From CAZDRX01 sp964508225 (GTDB lineage: Bacteria > Patescibacteriota > Gracilibacteria > Peribacterales > Peribacteraceae), in NCBI GenBank assembly GCA_964508225.1, contig CAZDRX010000009.1, positions 3,385-67,384 on the forward strand: 64,000 bases of DNA, written 5' to 3'. The position numbers and the translations under genes were made by a program. This document shows positions 24,213-31,966 of the stretch, one piece after another; position 1 is the stretch's first letter; every line of letters starts with the position of its first letter. Under the pieces are notes generated by a model. The model searched no databases, was not told the DNA's origin, and was given only the letters and a program-made list of their open reading frames with translations.

Positions 24213-25168
24213 CGGCATTTCAGAATCGCACGCTCGGCGAGCGCGACGACTTCGCCCTGATGCTCCGCGGTGTAATGATAACCTCCGGACTTGAGCGCGA
24301 TATCCGCCTCCGAGGCCCAGGTGACAAGATCATTCATCTTCGCGCTGTCCATGGATCTCGCGAGCGGCAGGAGCCCTCTCACCGCGAGGAAGTGCAACCC
24401 GAATGCGGATGCGATCGTCCGTTCGTCGCGAAGCCCACCGTCAATACCAGACCACACGAGTGTGAGGTTCTTGATCATGTTCAGGAGAATCACCCAGAGT
24501 CCGTACGGATCCTCTCCCCTTTCGAGCTGACCGCGGAGAAAATGGAGTGCCTCATCGGGTTTCCTGTTTCCCACCAGATCCGTGAGGCGCCAGATGACCT
24601 GCTCACCGGACGGAACAGCCAGCCGCTCGACATGGGAAACGGTGATCGCCCCGTTTGCAAACGCTGAGAGCTTCCTGAGTTCGGATTCGAGTGTCCACTG
24701 ATCGCTGCCGGTGATGGTGAGCAGCCGATCAAAGACCGGACGCTCGATGGACGCTCCCTCGGCGGACACCACTCCCTTCGCCCACGCGTAGAGCTCTGCA
24801 GGGCTGAGAGAGCCGAAGTCCTTGTGCTGGGCGAGAGCCGCGATCTCCTTCGTGACGCCGAGACGTTTGTCGGGCTTGGGATCCGCGATGACGACGAGGG
24901 TCTGCGGGTGGATCGCCTCCGCGACAGAGACGAATTCCTCCCGTTCGATGCGCGGAATTCCCCGGATGAGGACGAGGCGCTTCTCCGCGATGAAGGGCAT
25001 GGAGGAAACGGCATCCAGAAGACCGGAAAGTGATGCATCCTTGCCGGAAATCTCGAGGAAGTTCTCGGGGCCGTGCTTCTCGCAGAAGGCCTTCTTCCAG
25101 CGCAGAACCTCCTTTTCAAGAGCGTAGGCGTTCTCGCCGGTGAAGAGGTGCAACGTGGCCTCGGGCAT
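24209..25168 (-). CDS. holA: DNA polymerase III delta subunit (clamp-loader)
   Basis: The delta subunit opens the sliding clamp in the clamp-loader complex. The 319-residue protein has the HolA layout: N-terminal Rossmann-like AAA+ domain beginning MPEATLHLFTGENAYALEKEV, segment FIAEKRLVLIRGIPRIEREE, and a C-terminal collar domain with LFLRGQLERGEDPYGLW-like helices. As expected for delta, no intact P-loop is present. The ATG at 25168 starts at the family N-terminus, and a TAGCAT box lies 7 nt upstream. The stop shares a CTAG palindrome with the convergent gene. Similarity is moderate, as usual for this divergent family. Confidence 0.85.
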   Translation of the reverse strand: MPEATLHLFTGENAYALEKEVLRWKKAFCEKHGPENFLEISGKDASLSGLLDAVSSMPFIAEKRLVLIRGIPRIEREEFVSVAEAIHPQTLVVIADPKPDKRLGVTKEIAALAQHKDFGSLSPAELYAWAKGVVSAEGASIERPVFDRLLTITGSDQWTLESELRKLSAFANGAITVSHVERLAVPSGEQVIWRLTDLVGNRKPDEALHFLRGQLERGEDPYGLWVILLNMIKNLTLVWSGIDGGLRDERTIASAFGLHFLAVRGLLPLARSMDSAKMNDLVTWASEADIALKSGGYHYTAEHQGEVVALAERAILKCR

Positions 25169-25311
25169 GACAGGGATGCTACTGACGAATAAAGTGCAGA
25201 GTAAGTCAAATAAACTGTACAAGTTTCGGACATGTATCCAAATCACATCCTAAGATCCCGTCAATGTCTCCCCATGGAGAAAAACCGTGTTTTGGAGTAC
25301 TATAAGGAGAA

Positions 25312-25665
25312 ATGAAACACCCATATTCCCTCTTCAGGCGTAAGTCTCTCAGGAGCGTCCTCGTCGTCGCGGGAAGCATGAGCGTGGCCTTCGCTCTCGG
25401 CATCGAAACTGCCGGGGACGTCCAGCCCGTCATTCTTCCGACGCGCGCCGATGCGAACGTCCTCTCGGGTGACTTCAATGCCAACGGGCAGCTGGATTTG
25501 GACGACGTCCACACGGCTCTGGAGATCGCGGACGGTTACCGCACGCCCACTCCGCAGGAGTTGGCTGCCGACCCGAACCGCGACTATCAGATCACCACGG
25601 AGGACGCGATGTCCATCCTCGAGCAGCTCCAGCGCACGCCGCAGAAGCCGCACGTCGAACTCTAA
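25312..25665 (+). CDS. Secreted dockerin-type protein (117 aa)
   Basis: The protein has a signal peptide (residues 1-30, basic start then VLVVAGSMSVAFALG) and a C-terminal dockerin-like pair of calcium-binding loops. The first is GDFNANGQLDLDDVHTAL; the second is DPNRDYQITTEDAMSIL, each followed by a short helix, as in type I dockerins. Dockerins bind cohesin domains, and the next gene encodes a cohesin-like membrane protein. AAGGAG lies only 2 nt before the ATG, too close for a normal ribosome-binding site. The short length means the dockerin has almost no cargo domain, so it may be an adaptor rather than an enzyme tag. Confidence 0.82.
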   Translation: MKHPYSLFRRKSLRSVLVVAGSMSVAFALGIETAGDVQPVILPTRADANVLSGDFNANGQLDLDDVHTALEIADGYRTPTPQELAADPNRDYQITTEDAMSILEQLQRTPQKPHVEL

Positions 25666-25711
25666 GTCCGACAAGCGCGTCACGGCAGATATCAAACCCA
25701 CACATACCCAC

Positions 25712-27031
25712 ATGCACTTCCTCCGTCATACCACCGTCGTCGTCCTCGCCATGGGGATCGTCGTCTCGGGATTCCCGATGACGGCTCACGCTGAGATGAC
25801 CATGACGATGACGCTTGCGCCGCACTGCACATCCGAAGACCGTACAACGTGTCCGGCATTCGAGGTCGCAAACGGATCGAGCATCAAGACAGGCAAACTC
25901 GCAGCAGGCGACATTCTGGATCTCGACGTCGTCGTCTCGGGACCGGAGTTCGGGAGTGTCCGCTCGGTACGCTCCTGGCTGACGTACGAACCCTCAGTGC
26001 TCGAGTACCGCAGCGTAGAGCTCACGAAGGAGCTTCCTTCGCCGAGCGCAGGAGAGCAGACGGCCGATGCCGTCGGCAACGTGGTGAAGATCGGCGGCAG
26101 CACGGACAGCGGGCTCTCGGGAAACAACGTCGCCGTCGCACGCGTCACCTTCCGCGTTCTTTCGACGACGCAGGACGCAGTGATCTCCTTCAATGACTTT
26201 CAGGCAGACGGCACCGGACACACGTCGGTGAATGGTCCGAGAGGTGCCGGTGCGCAGAATCAGGGCGCACTCCCCGACCCGCCGTGCATCAGTTCGATCA
26301 TCGGCTGCCGCGGAACGCCGCAGGCGATGCTCTCCATCGAACCGTCGACACTCACGGTCACGCTCGCGGAAGCCGCAGGCATCGTTCCTACGGCCACGGC
26401 CGCACAGCTCGTCACAGGATCATCTTCCTCGACATCGGGCGCAGCCGCCTCTTCTTCCTCCGTTGCGAGTACGGCAGACACTTCCTCGTCCGCAGCCGCC
26501 ACGACGACCACGGGAGATTCCACATTCGGCATCCTTCAGGTACAGGGCGTGAAAGTCACGACCCGCGACACCATGGTCTTCATCGGATGGAACGAGCTCC
26601 GCAGCGCCGGCATCAAGGGATACAACGTCTACTACAGCACGGTAAGCGGACGCTACATCCAGCGTCACAGCGTCCCGAAGACCGAGACGAGTCTGACGCT
26701 CAGGAATCTCCCTCCGGACACAACGTACTACTTCGCGGTCCGCGCTGTGAACGCACAGGATCAGGAGAGTGTCTTCAGCCAGGAGGTGTCCGTCATGGTG
26801 GGCAGACCCGAGACGGCATCCGTATCGCTCACTGCACAGCAGACCATCGGCCTCGATGACGATACTCCGGAGGGCAATCCGATGGAGATCCACGGCGGAC
26901 GCGTCATCCGCGGCGAGACCGGCATGAGCGACATTCTGTTCATGGTCTTCGGTGTCTCTGCTCTCATCGGTACTGCCTTCGCATTCCGCCGCCAGATGGC
27001 GATCCATACACTCATGCCCCATGCCGTCTGA
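25712..27031 (+). CDS. Cohesin-like and fibronectin-III membrane-anchored protein
   Basis: The 439-residue protein has a signal peptide (1-27, ending MTAHAEM), a cohesin-like jelly-roll domain (about 40-215: GDILDLDVVVSGPEF, RSWLTYEPSVLEYRSVEL, VARVTFRVL), a Ser/Ala/Thr linker (about 228-270), a fibronectin type III domain (about 275-365: FIGWNELRSAGIKGYNVYYS, LPPDTTYYFAVRAVNAQDQES) and a C-terminal transmembrane helix (about 410-430) with a basic end. The cohesin call rests on strand pattern; there are four extra cysteines near its end (HC, TC, PPC, GC). It starts 46 nt after the dockerin gene and overlaps the next gene by 11 nt, so the three form one operon. It probably displays the cohesin outside the cell. 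Confidence 0.8.
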   Translation: MHFLRHTTVVVLAMGIVVSGFPMTAHAEMTMTMTLAPHCTSEDRTTCPAFEVANGSSIKTGKLAAGDILDLDVVVSGPEFGSVRSVRSWLTYEPSVLEYRSVELTKELPSPSAGEQTADAVGNVVKIGGSTDSGLSGNNVAVARVTFRVLSTTQDAVISFNDFQADGTGHTSVNGPRGAGAQNQGALPDPPCISSIIGCRGTPQAMLSIEPSTLTVTLAEAAGIVPTATAAQLVTGSSSSTSGAAASSSSVASTADTSSSAAATTTTGDSTFGILQVQGVKVTTRDTMVFIGWNELRSAGIKGYNVYYSTVSGRYIQRHSVPKTETSLTLRNLPPDTTYYFAVRAVNAQDQESVFSQEVSVMVGRPETASVSLTAQQTIGLDDDTPEGNPMEIHGGRVIRGETGMSDILFMVFGVSALIGTAFAFRRQMAIHTLMPHAV

Positions 27032-28043
27032 TCAGAACCCCATCACCGGCTGGCATGCGACCGACGATGAAACGCCGGTTCCTGTCCGCTCAAGCGCGAC
27101 GTCCGCACCGGTCACCGCTCCGGCTCCCGTACAGGGACCCGCACACGATATCGCAGAGAGTGACCGCGGCCACGTCCGCATCGAAGCCCACATGCAGGAA
27201 AGGAGCAGCCACAGCATGACATTCTCCGCTGTTCTCGGGATCCTCATCGCCCTCGGCGGTGTGGCCATGTACCTCGGCATCGGCAATGTGAGTCTGAGAG
27301 GTGATCTCACGGGCGGCACGACGTCCGTCACCATTTCCATCAGCGATGCCGGCGAGTTCAGTCCCGCCTCCGTGGACGTTCATCCGGGAGACACGGTGAC
27401 GATCGAGAACCGGAATATCGATCCGCAGGTCCTCAAGCCGAAGAGCGGCCGTGAACTGTTCCCCGTGCAGGTCGTCTTCGATGAACCGTACACGTTCACC
27501 GTCGCCGCAGATGCCATCGGTCAGTACATCTACTACTCCGAGACACTCCCCGCAGACCGCACCGTCACCTTCAACGTGACGCAGGCCAGCGCTGCGAGCC
27601 AATCGAGTGCCGTGTCCTCCTCGGCAGATTCCGCGCCGTCCGACACGATCTCCATTCCGCTTCCGTTCGGCGGAGGCAGCATCGACCTCCCTGCAGACCA
27701 ATTCCCGTCCTCCTCCTCATCCTCCGTCCCCGTAGCCGACGTCTCCACGACGCACTCGGGCGACACCGCGACGATCGACCTCGGCGGTGGTGCATCCAGT
27801 GCTTCGAGTGTCGATCTCGGAGGAAGCGGCATCCCGACAAATCCCTACACCGTCGCGAATGCGCCGGTGAGCATCGCCTCATCCGCAGCGAGCACAGCAC
27901 TCCACAGCGGAGCACCCCTGCTTGCAAACACGATCCGCCAGCCGAAGCGCAACACCGAAACAGGACCCGCCGGCATGATGCTGCTCTTCATCCCTGCGCT
28001 TCTCGGCGTCATGGTGCTCTCGAGGAAGCTGAACGTCGCGTAA
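27021..28043 (+). CDS. Membrane protein with copper-less cupredoxin-fold domain
   Basis: The 340-residue protein starts with a cytoplasmic Pro/Ala-rich region (1-65), a transmembrane helix (about 66-88), and a cupredoxin-like domain (about 100-195) with FSPASVDVHPGDTVTIENRN, where copper proteins place their ligands. The usual His after the NxD turn is replaced (DPQVLKP), and no Cys or Met ligand set is seen, so it is unlikely to bind type 1 copper. A Ser-rich linker follows, then a C-terminal helix (MMLLFIPALLGVMVLSRK). Its ATG lies inside the end of the cohesin gene. It may be an extracellular partner of the dockerin-cohesin pair. Confidence 0.7.
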   Translation: MPSDQNPITGWHATDDETPVPVRSSATSAPVTAPAPVQGPAHDIAESDRGHVRIEAHMQERSSHSMTFSAVLGILIALGGVAMYLGIGNVSLRGDLTGGTTSVTISISDAGEFSPASVDVHPGDTVTIENRNIDPQVLKPKSGRELFPVQVVFDEPYTFTVAADAIGQYIYYSETLPADRTVTFNVTQASAASQSSAVSSSADSAPSDTISIPLPFGGGSIDLPADQFPSSSSSSVPVADVSTTHSGDTATIDLGGGASSASSVDLGGSGIPTNPYTVANAPVSIASSAASTALHSGAPLLANTIRQPKRNTETGPAGMMLLFIPALLGVMVLSRKLNVA

Positions 28044-28047
28044 CGAA

Positions 28048-28079
28048 AAAGGACGCCCTGATCGGACGTCCCCTTTCTT
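28048..28079 (+). terminator. Candidate terminator between convergent genes
   Basis: A GGACG/CGTCC stem (28051-28055, 28067-28071), extended by AAA/TTT, is followed by a short pyrimidine-rich run. The T tract is weak, so this is tentative. Confidence 0.4.
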
Positions 28080-28092
28080 CGCTGTGACTGTC

Positions 28093-28674
28093 TTAGAGCT
28101 GTCCGTCGGACGACTCGCCGGAAGCGTCTGCGGAGGGCTGCTTGCAAGCCTTGGCTGCAGTCTTGAATGTCTTCCAGGCAGACTTCTTGGCAGTCTTGAA
28201 AGTATTGCGGGCAGTCTTGACGGCCTTCGTGTAAGCCGCCCAAGCTGTCTTGATGGCCGTGTTTCTCTGTGCCGTATCCGTGAGAGCCCAGGCAGCCTTG
28301 AGGGCGTCCTTGCGGGTGGAGAGAGCGGCAGTTGCGGACGTGGAGAACGTCGTCCATGCACCCATGAGAGCGGTGTCGCGCGCGTCGACAGCCGTGACCA
28401 TGCAGGCTCCATCGACATTCTTCTTGGCCTTCTCCATCTTCTCCTCACCCTTCTTCATCTTGGACGAAGCGGAAGAGGTGGAAGAGGTGGAAGAAACGGA
28501 TGATGCAGACGATGCAGATGATGTAGATGATGAGGACGTCACAGACGAAGACGATGAGACCGACGAGGTCTCGGAGGATGAGGACGATGACATGGCACCG
28601 TCTTCAGCGAACGCCGGAAGAGCGGATGACATGGCGAGTGCGGCAACGATGCCGGAGGCGAGATACTTCTTCAT
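28093..28674 (-). CDS. Secreted Ser-rich, Lys/Ala-helical protein (193 aa)
   Basis: A signal peptide (1-23, ending LPAFA) is followed by about 45 residues that are nearly all serine, with Ala, Thr and Val (25-70), and a basic helical region of about 110 residues. That region repeats short blocks such as KTAWAAYTKAVKTARNTFK and KKSAWKTFKTAAKACK, with Ala/Trp/Lys spaced at helical intervals. Two cysteines, at about 91 and 178, could pair to clamp a helical hairpin. Ser-rich linkers also occur in neighbouring cohesin and cupredoxin-like proteins. I do not recognise a family. A basic secreted helix suggests binding to an anionic polymer, such as DNA or wall polymer, but that is a guess. The leader is pyrimidine-rich without a Shine-Dalgarno. 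Confidence 0.75.
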   Translation of the reverse strand: MKKYLASGIVAALAMSSALPAFAEDGAMSSSSSSETSSVSSSSSVTSSSSTSSASSASSVSSTSSTSSASSKMKKGEEKMEKAKKNVDGACMVTAVDARDTALMGAWTTFSTSATAALSTRKDALKAAWALTDTAQRNTAIKTAWAAYTKAVKTARNTFKTAKKSAWKTFKTAAKACKQPSADASGESSDGQL

Positions 28675-28820
28675 AGAGAATTGGGAAAAGAAAATAATAT
28701 TCCGTCGGTTGCGGAGACGAATGATCCTACGAAGTCTTACATGAGTCGATTGACAAAACAGATGACTTGAAAGGTCGTCTCCATTTGCCCTGCATCACGG
28801 GAACGCGTATGCATGGAATC

Positions 28821-29741
28821 ATGACACTGTTTCTCACACTCTTCTCGAAGCTCATTCCTCTTCTGGCGATCATCCTGCTTGGCTGGGTGGCAGGCTGCAG
28901 GCTGCACGTGAAGAAGGAAAGCGTCGCGACGCTGCTTCTGTACATTCTGGCGCCGGTCATCGTCTTCCACGGAGCCTACACCGCCGAACTGAATGCGGGG
29001 ATCGCCATTCTCCCTGCGTTCTTCTTCCTCTCAGCGTGCCTCTTCGGTTTCACGGGTCTCTTCATCGGGAGATTTCTCTGGAAGGACAACACCCGCAACA
29101 TCTTCGCGTACACCGTCGGCACGGGAAATACGGGATACTTCGGGATTCCGGTGGCACTTGCTCTCCTCGGCGATGCTTCACTCAGCGCCGTCGTACTCTC
29201 GACGATGGGACTCATCTTCTACGAAAACTCCGTCGGATTCTTCCTGACGGCCCGCGGCCACTACTCCGTGCGCGACAGCATCTGGAAGGTCGCCCGTCTT
29301 CCTTCACTGTACGCATTGCTCCTCGGACTCGCGATCAATGCGCTCCACATCACACTGCCGGAAGGGTATCCCGCGATCGCACAGAATTTCCGCGGCGCCT
29401 ACACGGTGCTCGGCACGATGATGGTCGGCCTTGGCATGTCAGGGCAGGCACTCGCCATCGACTGGAAATTCCTCTCATCATGCTTCCTGACGAAATTCAT
29501 TCTGTGGCCGGTGTACGCGTTCGGATTCGTCCTGCTTGATGGGCAGATGCTGCACACCCTGACACCCATGATGCACACCGTCGTGCTCCTGCTCTCCATC
29601 ATGCCGATGGCAGCGAACACCGTTGTCGTGGCCACGGCGCTGAACGTGCAGCCGGGCAAAGCGGCATTCGCCGTTCTCGTAAGCACGCTCTTTGCACTCG
29701 TCTACATTCCTCTCGTACTCGCGCTTTCCGGCATGTATTAG
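28821..29741 (+). CDS. AEC-family (auxin efflux carrier-like) transporter
   Basis: The 306-residue protein has ten hydrophobic segments in two groups of five, as in AEC carriers and malate/malonate permeases of bacteria. Family-like features are LLLYILAPVIVFHG early on and VGTGNTGYFGIPVALALLG in the fourth helix (usually GNxGxxGxP). The substrate is unknown; bacterial members move small carboxylates or similar anions. Two ATGs (28809 and 28821) are possible; 28821 was chosen because a TATGCA box lies 7 nt before it. Its TAG stop overlaps the TAA of the convergent NTR-SLH-CAP gene by 4 nt. Confidence 0.88.
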   Translation: MTLFLTLFSKLIPLLAIILLGWVAGCRLHVKKESVATLLLYILAPVIVFHGAYTAELNAGIAILPAFFFLSACLFGFTGLFIGRFLWKDNTRNIFAYTVGTGNTGYFGIPVALALLGDASLSAVVLSTMGLIFYENSVGFFLTARGHYSVRDSIWKVARLPSLYALLLGLAINALHITLPEGYPAIAQNFRGAYTVLGTMMVGLGMSGQALAIDWKFLSSCFLTKFILWPVYAFGFVLLDGQMLHTLTPMMHTVVLLLSIMPMAANTVVVATALNVQPGKAAFAVLVSTLFALVYIPLVLALSGMY

Positions 29742-31282
29742 TTGCCGGCGACTCCGCAGAGCCTCGGCGGACTCGAGAGGATGTCGGTACCGAAATGCGC
29801 AGTGAGGTAGTACTTGCCGCCGTTGACGGAGAGTCCGAGTCCGGTGATCGTGAACGAGGGATTCACGATCGCGTTAAAGTGCGGACGGTACGAAAGATCC
29901 TGCTCGCCCAGATAAAAATCGAACGTCGTGCGGACAGCTGCGAGCAGCTCATCGGTGCAGTCGGTATCATTGCAACGGTACGGTCCCCAACCGATATTTT
30001 CGGTGAACGTCTGGGAGTGCACATTCCGGAAATCGAGACCGAGATCGAGGAACCACTGCTTCACCGAAGCATAGTTGTATCCCGCGATGGTCGCGTCGCG
30101 CGCGTGATCGATGAATCCCTGCTCCGCGGCTGCCTTCGACCAGATGGACGCGCTGCGGGTGAGATATGGGTTGAATGTGTATGACGTGAGTCCCCGCTCG
30201 GAGCGCTCGGCGTTGTACCAACCGAGCCATGTCTCACGCACGCGCCGGAGATCGACATTCGGAATCTCCGAGTCTTCCGACTGTATACATTTTTTATTCA
30301 TGAGATCATCCGCCGTCAGGCTCTCCCTGTCCACGACATGCCGCGAGAGACGCCAGAGCACTTCGACAAGTTCCCCGCGTGTGATCGGCGCATGCACCGA
30401 GCGGATGGAAAGCGGAAGTGCGCCCCGATCCCCTGCCGCGCGGATGAAACGCTCATACCAGACGGCGCCGTCCGCCGGTGTATCGATCTCAAGCGCCTGT
30501 GTGATGAGCTTCACCGCTTCCACCACCGTCACGGACTGCGCGGGGCGGAACGTGCCATCGTGGTACCCCTTGATGAGACCTGCACGGTACGCGCGGCGAA
30601 GCGCAAGGTTATACCACGCACGCGCATCGATGTCGGTGAACGGAAGTCCGCTGTTCGTGAATGCGTGCTCCGCTTCATTTCTCCAGATCGCATCCTGCGG
30701 AAGAAAATGCTCCGAGAGAATCTGCGCGGTTTCTGCTCTGCTGATCGGACGGTCGGGACGGAAGGACCCGTCGCTGTATCCCTGCACGATCCCCTCCTCA
30801 CGGAAATCGTGGATCGCCTGCGCGTACTCGTCATCGGAAGGAACATCTGAAAAGTGAGCAACCGGAAACGGAGATGATGTGACGTGGAGTGAGCGCAGAT
30901 ACCCAAGGTCCTCCGTGGCATCGCTCAGGATGCGTGTCCCCATACACAGGGTCGTCAGGAGTGAGCCGTCGGATTCGGCCTGCGCGTAGATGAGGTAGCG
31001 GTGACCGATGAGGATCTCCACGCTGCACGATCCGTCCTGCGTCGGAACTTCGATATCGATGGACGCGCCGCCCGCTCCCTTCCATACTTCCACCGGTGTG
31101 AAGCGAAGAACCGTCCATGCGGCTCCCTTCTCCGACTTCACGTACCGGATCGCATCACCGGTGAACACGACCTGCGAGGATGCATATTTCTCTGCGGGAC
31201 TTGTGGGAGCGCAACCGCACGCAAAGACCTGCGCGGGAAGTGCGAGCGCGATCATGCCAAGAACAACATCTGATGTGCGCAT
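29738..31282 (-). CDS. Secreted NTR/TIMP-like, SLH and CAP-domain fusion protein
   Basis: The 514-residue protein has a signal peptide (1-21, ending AQVFA) and mature N-terminus CGCAPTSP, followed by an NTR/TIMP-like domain (22-130: VVFTGDAIRYV, VEVWKG, SCSVEILIGHRYLIYAQ, LCMGTRIL). Three SLH repeats follow (about 140-320; GIVQGYSDGSFRPDRPISRAE and GLIKGYHDGTFRPAQSVTVVE are clear). The C-terminal CAP/SCP domain starts near 348 (WLGWYNAERSERGL, FTENIGWGPY, HFNAIVNPSFTITGLGLS). The family's conserved N-terminal Cys in TIMPs coordinates a protease zinc, but here the fit is only to the prokaryotic NTR type. SLH repeats would anchor it to the wall. The Cys at +1 could also be read as a weak lipobox (VFAC). 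Confidence 0.85.
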   Translation of the reverse strand: MRTSDVVLGMIALALPAQVFACGCAPTSPAEKYASSQVVFTGDAIRYVKSEKGAAWTVLRFTPVEVWKGAGGASIDIEVPTQDGSCSVEILIGHRYLIYAQAESDGSLLTTLCMGTRILSDATEDLGYLRSLHVTSSPFPVAHFSDVPSDDEYAQAIHDFREEGIVQGYSDGSFRPDRPISRAETAQILSEHFLPQDAIWRNEAEHAFTNSGLPFTDIDARAWYNLALRRAYRAGLIKGYHDGTFRPAQSVTVVEAVKLITQALEIDTPADGAVWYERFIRAAGDRGALPLSIRSVHAPITRGELVEVLWRLSRHVVDRESLTADDLMNKKCIQSEDSEIPNVDLRRVRETWLGWYNAERSERGLTSYTFNPYLTRSASIWSKAAAEQGFIDHARDATIAGYNYASVKQWFLDLGLDFRNVHSQTFTENIGWGPYRCNDTDCTDELLAAVRTTFDFYLGEQDLSYRPHFNAIVNPSFTITGLGLSVNGGKYYLTAHFGTDILSSPPRLCGVAGN

Positions 31283-31426
31283 GGCTTCCTACGATGCATG
31301 ACCGAAGAACAACAGACAAGCCCATCAATGAAAAACATCGCGAAGGCAAGCTCTGCTTGGCGTGCGAAGCGGCACCTCGCTGAAGGAGAGCTCACGGGAG
31401 GAAACCGCAGATTTGCCTTTCATGAG

Positions 31427-31512
31427 TGGTGGGCCGGGAAGGACTCGAACCTTCGAAGGCGTAAGCCAGCAGATTTACAGTCTGCCCCGTTTGACCGCTT
31501 CGGTACCGACCC
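31427..31512 (-). tRNA. tRNA-Tyr (anticodon GUA)
   Basis: The acceptor stem is GGGTCGG/CCGGCCC with one T-G pair. The anticodon stem GCAGA/TCTGC encloses CTGTAAA, giving anticodon GTA. A long variable arm (type II, as bacterial tRNA-Tyr requires) and a T arm GAAGG/CCTTC follow. The discriminator is A and the CCA is encoded (31427-31429). Confidence 0.96.
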
Positions 31513-31682
31513 ACAGTGGAACGAAAGAGCCCGCAGATTGTACGGGGCACAGCGACTATCGGCAACCGAAGGCGCAGAACGGCGTGCGCGCGAGTCCGGA
31601 AAGAAGGCCGAAAGGACAAGGAAACCTGTCGTACGAATGCACAATGATCGAAATCGGTGTCAATCCATCGTGAAAGAGCCCC

Positions 31683-31712
31683 TTGTGCTCGTTTCACGCT
31701 TCAGCCTAGAAT
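31683..31712 (+). promoter_or_regulatory. Predicted promoter of the histone-like gene
   Basis: TTGTGC (31683-31688), an 18-nt spacer and TAGAAT (31707-31712) predict transcription from about 31719, giving a 26-nt pyrimidine-rich leader with TTTCCCC 9 nt before the ATG. Positions 31513-31682 hold no gene that I can support. Confidence 0.45.
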
Positions 31713-31744
31713 CCCGTCCATCTACCCCATTTCCCCATTTCACT

Positions 31745-31909
31745 ATGGTCGTACAGTCCCACGTTAAGGAAGTTCTTGCCAAGATGGGTCTCCGCTGCGG
31801 CGGCGACTTCTGCGATGCCCTCTCCAAGGCCTGCGAGGAGATGGTGAAGAAGGCTGCATGGCGCTGCAAGGAGAACAAGCGCCAGACGGTCTACGGCTGC
31901 GACTGCTAG
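31745..31909 (+). CDS. Cysteine-rich histone-fold candidate (54 aa)
   Basis: The 54-residue protein reads as a compact histone fold: a short first helix (VVQSHVKEVLAKMG), a loop, a long central helix (GDFCDALSKACEEMVKKAA) and the start of a third element after KRQTV. This resembles single-domain bacterial histones, in which the end typically reads GRKTV followed by RD. Six cysteines, at 18, 23, 30, 41, 52 and 54, are unusual for histones; the last two end the chain as GCDC. The protein is basic overall. The coding call is helped by a strong downstream terminator, a predicted promoter, and codon use like its neighbours. The family call is from memory of bacterial histone sequences, not a search. 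It might instead be a small metal-binding or disulfide-rich protein. Confidence 0.7.
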   Translation: MVVQSHVKEVLAKMGLRCGGDFCDALSKACEEMVKKAAWRCKENKRQTVYGCDC

Positions 31910-31926
31910 TTCGTATCCAACAAAGA

Positions 31927-31957
31927 AGCCGCAAACCTCAGGGAATGCGGTTTTTTT
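31927..31957 (+). terminator. Rho-independent terminator of the histone-like gene
   Basis: CCGCA/TGCGG (31929-31933, 31946-31950), with a 12-nt loop holding an internal CCTCAGGG, is followed by seven T residues (31951-31957). It ends 9 nt before the stop of the convergent 900-residue gene. Confidence 0.85.
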
Positions 31958-31966
31958 GTATTCTGA

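Noticed and set aside
31298..31909. A 203-codon plus-strand frame covering tRNA-Tyr and ending in the histone-like protein
   Set aside because: Its first two thirds are the antisense of tRNA-Tyr (AGKDSNLRR type sequence), a well-known artefact; only the last 54 codons from 31745 are supported.
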